DNA of 40,731 nucleotides from an uncultured Eubacteriales bacterium (lineage in GTDB: Bacteria; Bacillota; Clostridia; Oscillospirales; CAG-272): contig CAKRNO010000015.1 in NCBI GenBank assembly GCA_934371135.1, positions 1 to 40,731 on the forward strand, read 5' to 3'. Position 1 is the first letter of the stretch; each line of letters starts with the position of its first letter. Shown here piece after piece: positions 1 through 8,067 of the stretch. The translations under genes were made by a program, and so were the position numbers. The notes beneath the pieces were generated by a model. That model saw nothing but the letters and a program-made list of their open reading frames with translations, was not told the DNA's origin and did no database searches.

Positions 1-1411
1 CCTTCGCGTCGGACGTGAGTGTGTCGTAGCCGACGAATTCCGTCTTCGGGAGGTGGGAGAGCGCCGTCTTCTCGGTGTCTGCCCAACCGCTGATGTTGCC
101 ACGGGCGGCGCGTGCGCGCACGCGTTGTTCCTCCATGCGTGCCTTGAAGTCGTTTTCATCGACCTCGAGCCCGCCTTCCTCCGCCATCTCGCGGGATAGG
201 TCGAGCGGGAAGCCGTAGGTGTCATAGAGCTTGAACACGTCTGCCCCGGCGAGCATCTTCGCCCCTGCCTTGCGGGCAGCGTCCACCAGCGCCGCGAGCA
301 TCGAGAGCCCGGCGTCGATCGTGGCGTCGAAACGCTCCTCCTCGAGGGCGAGGACCTTCAGGATATAGTCACGTTTCTCATCGAGCTCCGGATAGGCGCG
401 GTCGGACTCGCCGATCGCGACGCGGCAGACGTCGGTGAGGAACGGATGATCGATGCCGAGGAGCTTGCCGTGGCGGCAGGCGCGGCGGATGATGCGGCGC
501 AGGACGTACCCGCGCCCCTCGTTCGACGGAATGACGCCGTCCGCAATCATGAACATCGAGCTGCGGATGTGGTCGGTGATGACGCGGATGGAAATATCGT
601 TCTTCGTGTCCTTGCCGTAGGTGACGCCGGCGATCCCGCACACCGTGTCGAGAATCTTACGGATGGTATCGACCTCGAACATATTGTCCACGCCCTGCAT
701 GACGCAGGCGAGGCGCTCGAGCCCCATGCCGGTATCGATGTTCTTCTGCGCGAGCTCGGTATAGTGCCCGTTGCCGTCGCTGTTGAACTGGGAGAACACG
801 TTGTTCCAGATTTCCATGAAGCGGTCGCAGTCACAGCCCGGGCGGCAGGTAGGCTTCCCGCACCCGTACTTTTCACCGCGGTCGAAATAGATCTCGGAGC
901 AGGGACCGCAGGGGCCCGTGCCGTGCTCCCAGAAGTTATCCTCCTTGCCGAGGCGGGTGATGCGCTCGGCGGGGATGCCGATGACCTCGTTCCAGAGGCG
1001 GAACGCCTCGTCGTCCCCCTCGTAGACGGAGGGCCAGAGCTTGTCCGCGGGGATTGCGAGCCAGTCCTCGCTCGTCAGGAATTCCCATGCCCACGGAATC
1101 GCCTCGTTCTTAAAGTAGTCACCGAAGGAGAAGTTGCCGAGCATCTCGAAGAAGGAGCCGTGGCGGGCGGTGTGCCCGACGCGCTCGAGGTCAGGGGTAC
1201 GGATGCACTTCTGGCAGGTGGTGACGCGGCGGCGCGGGGGTGTGACCTCCCCCGTGAAAAATTTCTTCATCGGCGCCATGCCGGAGTTGATGAGCAGGAG
1301 CGACTTGTCCCCCTGCGGCACGAGCGAAAAGCTCGGCAGGCGCAGGTGCCCCTTGCTCTCAAAGAAAGAGAGGTATTTTTCGCGCAGATCGTTGAGCGAG
1401 GTCCACTTCAT
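1..1411 (-). CDS. alaS: alanyl-tRNA synthetase, 3' end outside window
   Basis: Class II aminoacyl-tRNA synthetase that charges tRNA-Ala in the cytoplasm. About 470 N-terminal residues are present out of roughly 870 usual for the family, so the aminoacylation domain and the start of the tRNA-binding part are visible while editing and C-Ala domains lie beyond base 1. The N-terminus (MKWTSLNDLREKYLSFFESK) and the block GSFFEMLGNFSFGDYFK are diagnostic of AlaRS. A Cys-rich insertion (CGKPTCRPGCDCDRF) is typical of clostridial forms. The ATG is at 1411-1409, preceded by AGGAAA about 8 bases upstream. A consensus promoter lies at 1492-1520, leaving a leader of about 75 nt, too short for a T-box. 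Transcribed in the same direction as addA, but separated by 529 bp of repeats and its own promoter. Confidence 0.96.
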   Translation of the reverse strand, partial: MKWTSLNDLREKYLSFFESKGHLRLPSFSLVPQGDKSLLLINSGMAPMKKFFTGEVTPPRRRVTTCQKCIRTPDLERVGHTARHGSFFEMLGNFSFGDYFKNEAIPWAWEFLTSEDWLAIPADKLWPSVYEGDDEAFRLWNEVIGIPAERITRLGKEDNFWEHGTGPCGPCSEIYFDRGEKYGCGKPTCRPGCDCDRFMEIWNNVFSQFNSDGNGHYTELAQKNIDTGMGLERLACVMQGVDNMFEVDTIRKILDTVCGIAGVTYGKDTKNDISIRVITDHIRSSMFMIADGVIPSNEGRGYVLRRIIRRACRHGKLLGIDHPFLTDVCRVAIGESDRAYPELDEKRDYILKVLALEEERFDATIDAGLSMLAALVDAARKAGAKMLAGADVFKLYDTYGFPLDLSREMAEEGGLEVDENDFKARMEEQRVRARAARGNISGWADTEKTALSHLPKTEFVGYDTLTSDAK

Positions 1412-1940
1412 ATCGGTTTCCTTTCGGGGGCGCAGCGCGCCCCGCGTGTGTTTTACTGAATTATATAAGCGAATAACAGTTACAAACTGTGATTATAGCA
1501 CGCGCCCGCGGGGTTGTCAACGGGGCGGGCGCGCCGGGTGCGCAAAACCGCACCGGCGCCTTGTCATGCGGGTGCCGCACCGACACATCGGGCGACCAGT
1601 GGTCGCCCCTACCGGATCGCACGAAAAAAACACGGATGCCGCTGGACGTTGCCCGAAATCTCCGGGGGATGCGGGCGACCACTGGTCGCCCCTACAGAAA
1701 CGGCATTTTCGGTGGGAGCAGGTGACCCCCGAAAAGCGGGCGACCGATGGTCGCCCCTACAGGGAAACGGCAAGCGTTTTCAGCCGTGCTTTCGCAAATC
1801 TTTTGTCTGACGGCTTTGTGCCGGGGTATTGCCGGAGCACGGCGACATACGGAGACGTTTCGCCAACCGTAGGGGCGACCATCGGTCGCCCGTTTTCCTC
1901 GCTTTTCACAGTAGCGGGGCTTTATCGGGGCGACGCAGTT
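1412..1940. other. intergenic region addA-alaS with palindromic repeats
   Basis: A 529-bp stretch without a convincing gene. It holds the alaS promoter and four copies of a 24-bp palindrome-containing repeat whose core is GGGCGACCANNGGTCGCCC: 1589-1612, 1672-1695 and 1737-1760 in one orientation, and 1869-1892 in the other. The same repeat recurs at 17420, 30514-30870 and 40157-40522. Open frames here are read-through of the repeat and lack a ribosome site. Confidence 0.8.
1492..1520 (-). promoter_or_regulatory. sigma-A promoter for alaS
   Basis: On the minus strand TTGACA (1520-1515) is followed by exactly 17 bp and TATAAT (1497-1492), a full consensus match. The predicted start of transcription is near 1485. 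A short inverted repeat (AACAGTT/AACTGTGA-like) sits at the very start of the predicted transcript. Confidence 0.85.
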
Positions 1941-4900
1941 TTACCGGGATGCCGGGGTGCTTTCAGCCGCGGGCGTCGCGTCGAACGCGCGCCCGGCGTG
2001 GAGCGAATAGAGCAGCACGCGACCCGGCGCCTGCCCGAAGATGCGTTTCGCCGCCTCGGCGTAATAGCGCATCTGCTCGCTGTGACGGCGGAGCAGCTTT
2101 TCCCGCGCCAGCGCCGGGTCGCGGAGCTCTGCCCGCGTCAGGCGGTCGGTCTTGTAATCGACGAGGGTCAGCGACCCGTCCGCACCGGTAAAGATCGCGT
2201 CCATCACACCCTGGATAAAGAGCACCTCCCCCGCGAGCCGCCGCTTCTCTGCGGGGTCGGTGGTGAAGTCCTCCGCCGGGAGGAACAGATGGAAGCGGAA
2301 TTCGCGCCGCACCTCCCGCGCCGCGCACATTTCGGCAAAGAGGTCGGAGCTGCGGAACCTCTCCAGTTCCTCGGGGCGCGTCAGCGCCGCCTGCTCACGG
2401 GAGAGGAACGCGCCGTCGATGAGCCGGCACATCTCGGCGTCCACGCCCTCCTCCCGGAGCCGCGCAAAGTCACAGAACTGGAGGAACTGGTGCGTCGCGA
2501 TACCGCGCTCGGTCGGGTCGGGCTCCCGCTCCCCGGTATAGGCGAGCGGCAGGCGGCGGTACTTTTCATGCGCGTCCCCCTCCCCGCCGTCATCCTCCTC
2601 GGGCAGCACGAGCGGGGTCTCCTCCGCCTCGCTCCCGTCGAGCAGGCGCGGGGTCAGAGACGAGACGGCGAGCTTCTTCGGCAGGCGCGGGGCGGACGTC
2701 ACGGCGAGCGTCCGCGCAAACCCCGCGCGCAGTATCTCCTCGAGCCGCCCGGTCTCCTCTGCATCCGCCGTCTCCTCCGTGGGGGCAAACGGCAGCGGCG
2801 GCGGCACGATCTCGTCATCGTCCGGGCGGCAGGGGATGCCCGCCGCGTCGCACTCGTGCCCCGCCATGAGCCACTCCAGGTAGGAGGTGCAGGCGAGCAG
2901 GCGCGGGCGGTCGCGGAAATGGTCACGGATGAAGCCGATACGCTGTCCGACGGTGCCCTGCCCGAGCCTCGATCTGCCGGGTGCCGAGCCCGTGACGATC
3001 AGCCGCTCCCGCGCGCGGGTCAGCGCCACATAGAGCAGGCGCATCTCCTCCTCCCGGCTCTTGTCGCGCAGAGTCAGCTTCATGAGGGTATGCACGGGGT
3101 TGTCGAGCAGGATCTGCCCCGTGGCGTCGCGCAGGCGGAGCGTCACCCCGAGCGCGTGATCGGCGAAAAAGGTGTTCTTCTCCTCCTTGGCGGAAAAGGC
3201 GTCTCCCGCGTTGACGAGGAATACGACGGGGAATTCCAGCCCCTTGGATGAATGGACGGACATGACGCGCACGGCGTCCGCCCCGGCGGCGCCGCCGGGG
3301 GTCCTGAACGTCTTTCCGCTCTCGCTCTGCCGCCGGATATAGGCGAGGAAGCCGTGCAGCCCCTCGTACGACGCCCCGGCAAACGTGCAGGCGTAGTGGT
3401 AGAGCAGCTTCAGATTGCGCTCGGCGGGTCTGCCGTCCGCCCCCGCGAGGCTGTAGAGCGGCGTCTCGGCGAAGATGCGGCGGACGAGGTGCGCGACGGA
3501 GGTGTCCTCCGCCTCACGGCGAAAGGACGCGAGCAGAGTGAGAAACTCGTGCCCGGCGGTAAAGTCGGGGTGCGCCGCGCAGAAACCGCGGAGCGCCTCG
3601 TAGAGCGGGATGCCCTCCGCGCCCTCCCGCCGGATAGCGGCGAGGGTGTCCGGCGTCATGCGGCAGATCGGCGAGCAGAGCACCGCCGCGAGGGGGATGT
3701 CCATCTGCGGATTGTCGATGACCGTGAGCAGAGAGACGGCGAGCAGGATCTCGGGGCTCTCGAAAAAGTTTTCTTCATCCGGCAGGGCGACAGGCACACC
3801 GAAGCGCGCGAGCGCACGAGTAAAGCCGGTGAGCTTGCCCTGCACCCGGCGGGAGAGGATGGCGATGTCCGAGGGGCGGAGGGGGGTCACCCCGTCCGTG
3901 TGCGTCCCGCCGTCGAGCAGGCGCCGGATCTCCCGCGCCACCCACAGCGCCTCCGCCGGGTTTACCTCCTCCTCGTCACCGTCAGCCTCCGCATCGGTCG
4001 CCCCGGCGGCGAGGACGTCACGCGCCGGGGGCAGCCCGTCGACCGAGGTGCGACCCGCGCGCGGCTCGTCCGCGTCTGCGGCATCCGTACCCGAGGCATC
4101 CGTACCAGAGGCGGCGGCTGCCGCCTCGGCGAGCATCTGCTGCTTCTCGTAAGCGGAGCGGAAGCAGACGACCTCCGGCTCCGGGAACAGGGTCGTCCCC
4201 TCGGTGCTCTTACAGAACAGGAGGTTGTCCGCGTCGGGGTCGTAACCGATGCTCTCCCCCGCCCCGCCGAACAGGAACGAAAACACATGGTTGACGAACT
4301 GCACGACTCCGCGGTCACAGCGGAAGTTGTTGCCCATGAAGTGGGCGTATGCCGGGGCGTCCCCGGGGTGCGGCTGCCCGGTCGCCTCGTCGTAGGGCAG
4401 GCGCGGATAGTCGTTACGCAGAGCCGCGAAGATGTCCGGCTCCGCATGGCGGAAGCGATAAATGGACTGCTTGATGTCCCCGACGAAAAAGCGGTTGTCC
4501 GGTCGGGAGATCGCCTCGAATATGGCGTTCTGGAGGGGACTGACGTCCTGGTATTCATCCACCGCGACCATGTCGTAGCCCGCGGCGATCTGCCGCGCGA
4601 CGTCGGTCGGCTGTCCGTCCTCCCCCAAAAGGAGATCGTGCGCCGCGCGGGTCAGTTGGTTAAAGTCAAAGGCGCGGCGGCGGCGGCTCTCCTCAAAATA
4701 GCGGCGGTCGAACGCCGTCAGCGTGCGGGCGAGCCCCTCCGTCACCTCCGCGAGGTCGGCGAGCAGCCCGTGCCAGTCCTCCGTCAGGTAGGCGAGGAGC
4801 GGGGGCGGCGCCTCGGGCTTCGGCTTGCCGCCGAGCGCCGCCTCCAGCGTGGCTTTGTAGGTCTTGAGCAGGTCGCCGAGCGCGCCGTTCGTGATGTAAT

Positions 4901-5792
4901 CCCGACACGCCGGGGTGCGTTTTGTGACCGTGAGCCTTGCCGGGGTCGGATAAAGGCACGCCTCCCGCGTCTTTTCATAATCGGTCGGGTCGATGAGCTC
5001 CCGGAGCGCCGGGAGCATCCCGCGGGCGATGTCCGGGAGGTACGAGCCGAGCTCTGCCTCCCGCGGCAGGACGTTTTCTTCAAATTCCCGGAGCAGCAGC
5101 CCGGCGGCGGGTCCCACCGTCGTGCGGATGCGCTCGGCGAGGAGCCGCCCGAACGTCGTCTCAAAGACGGGCATCTCCGCCTCCCGCCGGTAGCGGTCGG
5201 CGTAGGCGAAAAGAGAGGAGACCCCCTTTTCGTAGGTGGACAGCTTGTCGTACAGCTTCAGCAGCTCCTCCCCGAGGGAGCGCTCACCGTTGAAGCCGGT
5301 GACGGCGTCCGACAGGGCGGAGAATGCCGCGGCGGTCAGCCCGGGGAGAGCGCCGGCATAGCCGCGCTCGATGGTCTTCTCCATGAGATCCGCGCGGATG
5401 CCCTCCGCCTCCGCCGTGTCCGTTACACGGAAGCCCTCGGGCACGATGTGCGTGCCGTACCGGCGCAGGAGCTTATGGCAGAAGGCGTCGATGGTCGAGA
5501 TATCCGCGACGGGGAGAAGCCGCAGCTCCCGGGACAGCGCCGTGTCGTCGCCCCCCTCGCGCAGCCGCTCGGCGAGTGCCCGCCCGATGCGCGAGCGCAT
5601 CTCGAGCGCGGCGGATTCGGTAAAGGTGACGGCGAGCAGGCGGGAGAGCGACGTCGGCTTTTCCGCATCCGTCAGGGCGGCGATGACGCGCGCCGTCAGG
5701 ACGGCGGTCTTACCGGAGCCGGCGGCGGCAGACAGAAACACAGAGCGGTCGCGACATTCGATCGCCGCCTGTTGCGCGGGCGTGTAGTTCAT
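1941..5792 (-). CDS. addA: ATP-dependent helicase/nuclease subunit A (AddA)
   Basis: UvrD-family helicase plus RecB-type nuclease of the AddAB complex, which processes double-strand ends for recombination. The 1283-residue product carries Walker A SAAAGSGKTAVL near residue 20, Walker B DEYQDVSPLQ, the helicase block GDIKQSIYRFRH, HSSKGLEFPVV, LLYVALTRARERL, and near the C-terminus the nuclease motif LVDYKTDR. ATG at 5792 has AGAGGAA upstream. The protein is a little longer than usual (about 1230). An acidic, Ala/Asp-rich low-complexity insertion near residues 545-610, containing a short GTDAS-type repeat, explains part of the excess. The usual partner addB is not adjacent: the gene upstream on the same strand is truB, 67 bp away, so addA may be cotranscribed with truB and addB must lie elsewhere. 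Large open frames antisense to this gene are shadows caused by high GC. Confidence 0.96.
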   Translation of the reverse strand: MNYTPAQQAAIECRDRSVFLSAAAGSGKTAVLTARVIAALTDAEKPTSLSRLLAVTFTESAALEMRSRIGRALAERLREGGDDTALSRELRLLPVADISTIDAFCHKLLRRYGTHIVPEGFRVTDTAEAEGIRADLMEKTIERGYAGALPGLTAAAFSALSDAVTGFNGERSLGEELLKLYDKLSTYEKGVSSLFAYADRYRREAEMPVFETTFGRLLAERIRTTVGPAAGLLLREFEENVLPREAELGSYLPDIARGMLPALRELIDPTDYEKTREACLYPTPARLTVTKRTPACRDYITNGALGDLLKTYKATLEAALGGKPKPEAPPPLLAYLTEDWHGLLADLAEVTEGLARTLTAFDRRYFEESRRRRAFDFNQLTRAAHDLLLGEDGQPTDVARQIAAGYDMVAVDEYQDVSPLQNAIFEAISRPDNRFFVGDIKQSIYRFRHAEPDIFAALRNDYPRLPYDEATGQPHPGDAPAYAHFMGNNFRCDRGVVQFVNHVFSFLFGGAGESIGYDPDADNLLFCKSTEGTTLFPEPEVVCFRSAYEKQQMLAEAAAAASGTDASGTDAADADEPRAGRTSVDGLPPARDVLAAGATDAEADGDEEEVNPAEALWVAREIRRLLDGGTHTDGVTPLRPSDIAILSRRVQGKLTGFTRALARFGVPVALPDEENFFESPEILLAVSLLTVIDNPQMDIPLAAVLCSPICRMTPDTLAAIRREGAEGIPLYEALRGFCAAHPDFTAGHEFLTLLASFRREAEDTSVAHLVRRIFAETPLYSLAGADGRPAERNLKLLYHYACTFAGASYEGLHGFLAYIRRQSESGKTFRTPGGAAGADAVRVMSVHSSKGLEFPVVFLVNAGDAFSAKEEKNTFFADHALGVTLRLRDATGQILLDNPVHTLMKLTLRDKSREEEMRLLYVALTRARERLIVTGSAPGRSRLGQGTVGQRIGFIRDHFRDRPRLLACTSYLEWLMAGHECDAAGIPCRPDDDEIVPPPLPFAPTEETADAEETGRLEEILRAGFARTLAVTSAPRLPKKLAVSSLTPRLLDGSEAEETPLVLPEEDDGGEGDAHEKYRRLPLAYTGEREPDPTERGIATHQFLQFCDFARLREEGVDAEMCRLIDGAFLSREQAALTRPEELERFRSSDLFAEMCAAREVRREFRFHLFLPAEDFTTDPAEKRRLAGEVLFIQGVMDAIFTGADGSLTLVDYKTDRLTRAELRDPALAREKLLRRHSEQMRYYAEAAKRIFGQAPGRVLLYSLHAGRAFDATPAAESTPASR

Positions 5793-5859
5793 CTTTCGTT
5801 CCTCTCCCGGTGCGGCGGACGCGTGCGATCGCCGCCGACCCGATTATGTCTTTCTTTGT

Positions 5860-6750
5860 TTACAGTCTGAACAGCTTGAGCACCCGCACGGTCAGCTCGG
5901 GGGTGATCTCCCCGAGGGCGAAAAAGCCGTCGTCGTCGGTCAGGCGCAGGCGGGTCGCCTCCGGGTATGCGGCGCCGAGCTTTTTCTCCTCGACGCGCTG
6001 TCCGTTTTCGGCGAGGCGGGCGAAAAAGGGCGGGAAATAAAGCGCCGGCAGGTGGACGAACAGCCGCTCCGTCGGGATGACGGCGGCGGTGCGCTCCTCC
6101 TCGGTCATCGCCTCGTAGGCGGCGAGGGTCTTACAGGCAGAGAGCGGGAAACCTGCCGCCTCCGCGCGGCAGAGAGACGCCATCACCCCGCCGACGCCGA
6201 GCGCCGCGCCGATATCGGCGCAGAGGGTGCGGATATAGGTGCCCTTGGAGCAGACGACGTCCAGGCGATAGTCGCTCGCCGAGAGCCGCCCGGCGGTCAG
6301 GTGACGGATGGTGACGGGGCGCGCCTCGCGCTCGACGGTCACGCCGCGGCGGGCGAGGTCCATGAGCTTATGCCCCCCGACCTTGATGGCGGAGTACATG
6401 GGCGGCGTCTGTAAGATCTCCCCGCGGAAGCGGGCGACGGCGGCGAGGACCTCTGCCTCCCCCGGGAGGTCTGCCGAGGTGGTGAGGATCTCGCCGGTCG
6501 TGTCCTCGGTGTCGGTCGTCAGCCCGAGCCGCAGGGTCGCGATATAGTGCTTGTCCCCCTCGGTCAGGTATTCGCTCGCCTTGACCCCCCGTCCGATGAG
6601 CACGGGCAGGACCCCTGTCGCCATGGGGTCGAGGGTGCCGGTGTGCCCCGCCTTCTCCACGCCGAACAGGCGCGCCAGGCGCCGGACGGCGGTGTGCGAG
6701 GTCATGCCCGCTTCCTTTTCGAGCAGTACAATGCCGTTTCTTTTGTCCAT
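5860..6750 (-). CDS. truB: tRNA pseudouridine-55 synthase TruB
   Basis: Isomerises U55 of the T-psi-C loop of tRNAs. The 296-residue product begins MDKRNGIVLLEKEAGMTSH and contains the catalytic block HTGTLDPMATG with the nucleophilic Asp at residue 41, followed by GVLPVLIGRG, the substrate-binding AIKVGGHKLMDLARRG and KGTYIRTL segments, and a C-terminal PUA-like part. I chose the ATG at 6750 because GGAGGAG lies 7 bases upstream; the open frame extends 37 codons further upstream but without family similarity. addA follows 67 bp downstream on the same strand. In many Firmicutes truB sits with rbfA and ribF; those are not here. Confidence 0.97.
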   Translation of the reverse strand: MDKRNGIVLLEKEAGMTSHTAVRRLARLFGVEKAGHTGTLDPMATGVLPVLIGRGVKASEYLTEGDKHYIATLRLGLTTDTEDTTGEILTTSADLPGEAEVLAAVARFRGEILQTPPMYSAIKVGGHKLMDLARRGVTVEREARPVTIRHLTAGRLSASDYRLDVVCSKGTYIRTLCADIGAALGVGGVMASLCRAEAAGFPLSACKTLAAYEAMTEEERTAAVIPTERLFVHLPALYFPPFFARLAENGQRVEEKKLGAAYPEATRLRLTDDDGFFALGEITPELTVRVLKLFRL

Positions 6751-6912
6751 AATGTCTCCTCCGCGGGATAAGTGGGGGTATCGGGGAAAGCGACGATTGA
6801 TGCAAAACCGTCTCGGTGTAAATAAAGGTTGTCCTGTCGCAGAATGGCGTGGGTGCCGCACGGCGCCGTGTGGAAGCGCCCCCGTGTCTCCGCGACCCGG
6901 GGGCGCGGCGCT

Positions 6913-7470
6913 TCAGGCGTCCGGGGGCAGGTATGCCTCCACGGTGGCGGCGAGGTAGTCGGTGTCGCCCGTGCGGCGGGACAGCGCCCGGGGGCGATCC
7001 TCCCCGGCGGCGAACAGGAGGGTATAGACGCTGTCCCCTGCCGTGAGGGTCGCGCGCCGCTCGCCCGAGTCCTCGCGCACGATGTCCGTGACGCGGGCGT
7101 CCTTCGGGATGTCGAACAGCGCCGTGACGGCAAGCGGCGCGTCGCCGACGGGGAACGTCTCCTCCCCGAGGCGGACGGTGGCCTTTCCGCCCGCGCGCGT
7201 ATAGGTGATCCCGGAGAGGTTCTCCGGGGAAAGATAGGTCAGCGTTGCGTCGCGGGCGCCGCCCCCTGCCGGGCGCTCCCCGAGTGCGAGCTCGGCGCAC
7301 ACGGTCACCCCGCCCGTCTCAAACGAGAGCACGAGCCGGAGCGGGCGCTCCTGGTACGAGAGCAAATCCGCCGCACCCCCGCCGCAGGCGGTGAGGGACA
7401 GAGCGGACAGAGAAAGAAAGAGGAAAAGCGTCACGGCCGCGAGGGCGCGGGCAACAGGACGATAGCGCAT
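6913..7470 (-). CDS. small lipoprotein of unknown function
   Basis: A 185-residue secreted protein. Residues 1-28 form a signal peptide with a Leu/Ala-rich core ending in the lipobox LTAC, so Cys29 would be lipidated and the mature protein anchored outside the cytoplasmic membrane. The remainder looks like a compact beta-rich domain (alternating hydrophobic stretches, no Cys after the lipobox). I do not recognise the family. The ATG at 7470 has GGAGG 9-10 bases upstream; the open frame extends far upstream but only through GC-rich non-coding sequence. It lies 162 bp upstream of truB on the same strand. A perfect 9-bp inverted repeat (6876-6884/6898-6906) just after the stop lacks a T tract. 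Confidence 0.75.
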   Translation of the reverse strand: MRYRPVARALAAVTLFLFLSLSALSLTACGGGAADLLSYQERPLRLVLSFETGGVTVCAELALGERPAGGGARDATLTYLSPENLSGITYTRAGGKATVRLGEETFPVGDAPLAVTALFDIPKDARVTDIVREDSGERRATLTAGDSVYTLLFAAGEDRPRALSRRTGDTDYLAATVEAYLPPDA

Positions 7471-8067
7471 CTGGATATCCTCCGTTTTTGCCATTCTATG
7501 CGGCGCCCGGCGCTGTGAGACCGTCACCGACAGTGTAACACAAAATGCCCGAAAAAGCAACTGCGCTCCGTCCCGGAAACGGTGCATACCCGCCGCCTCG
7601 GGCGCGGGGGCAGCGGGGCGGTGCCGGAAAATACGCTGTGCGTATCCGTCGCATGGCGCACGGACGCCGCTCTGCCCCCGTTTGCCCTCTCCCCTCTGCC
7701 GCGGCGCTCCCGTCGTATCCCCTCCCTGCCGCGGTCTGTAACACCGCTCCGCGTCCTCCCCGTGCCCCTTTTGCCGTGCTTTCTCCTCCCCGGTGGCTGT
7801 TCCTGCCCGTGCGCCGCCCCCGCACCCCGTCCGCCCTCTCTTTCTCCTTTCCCCGCCGCCGGACTTTTCACCGCAAAGACCGGGAGGAACCGACAGATAC
7901 GGCACCTCCCCGTGTCGTCATATCGGTGACCGTGGCGAAAGGGGGCGCTTTCCGTCGGGCGGCGGCAGGGGACGACGGCGCTTCTTCGACGCGTTTTTCA
8001 TCCGTCGCGCGGTATCGTTATGGTTGAGAGCCCGGAGCACGGAACGCGCGGGCGTGGAGGTTAGATC
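7471..8067. other. divergent intergenic region, lipoprotein gene / spoIIE
   Basis: 597 bp of GC-rich DNA between divergently transcribed genes. It must contain both promoters, but I see no convincing -35/-10 pair, no 0A box and no repeat. Open frames on both strands are low in complexity (Arg/Pro-rich) and lack ribosome sites. Confidence 0.6.

Noticed and set aside
1412..1485. T-box leader for alaS
   Set aside because: The predicted leader is about 75 nt and lacks the T-box sequence and the usual terminator/antiterminator pair.
3252..5870. 872-codon plus-strand open frame antisense to addA
   Set aside because: Its translation is Arg/Gly/Val-rich without motifs, it lacks a ribosome site, and it lies opposite a gene with all AddA motifs. 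It results from high GC at third codon positions.
6876..6906. Terminator after the small lipoprotein gene
   Set aside because: A perfect 9-bp stem is present but there is no T tract on the transcribed strand, so it is noted in the gene entry only.
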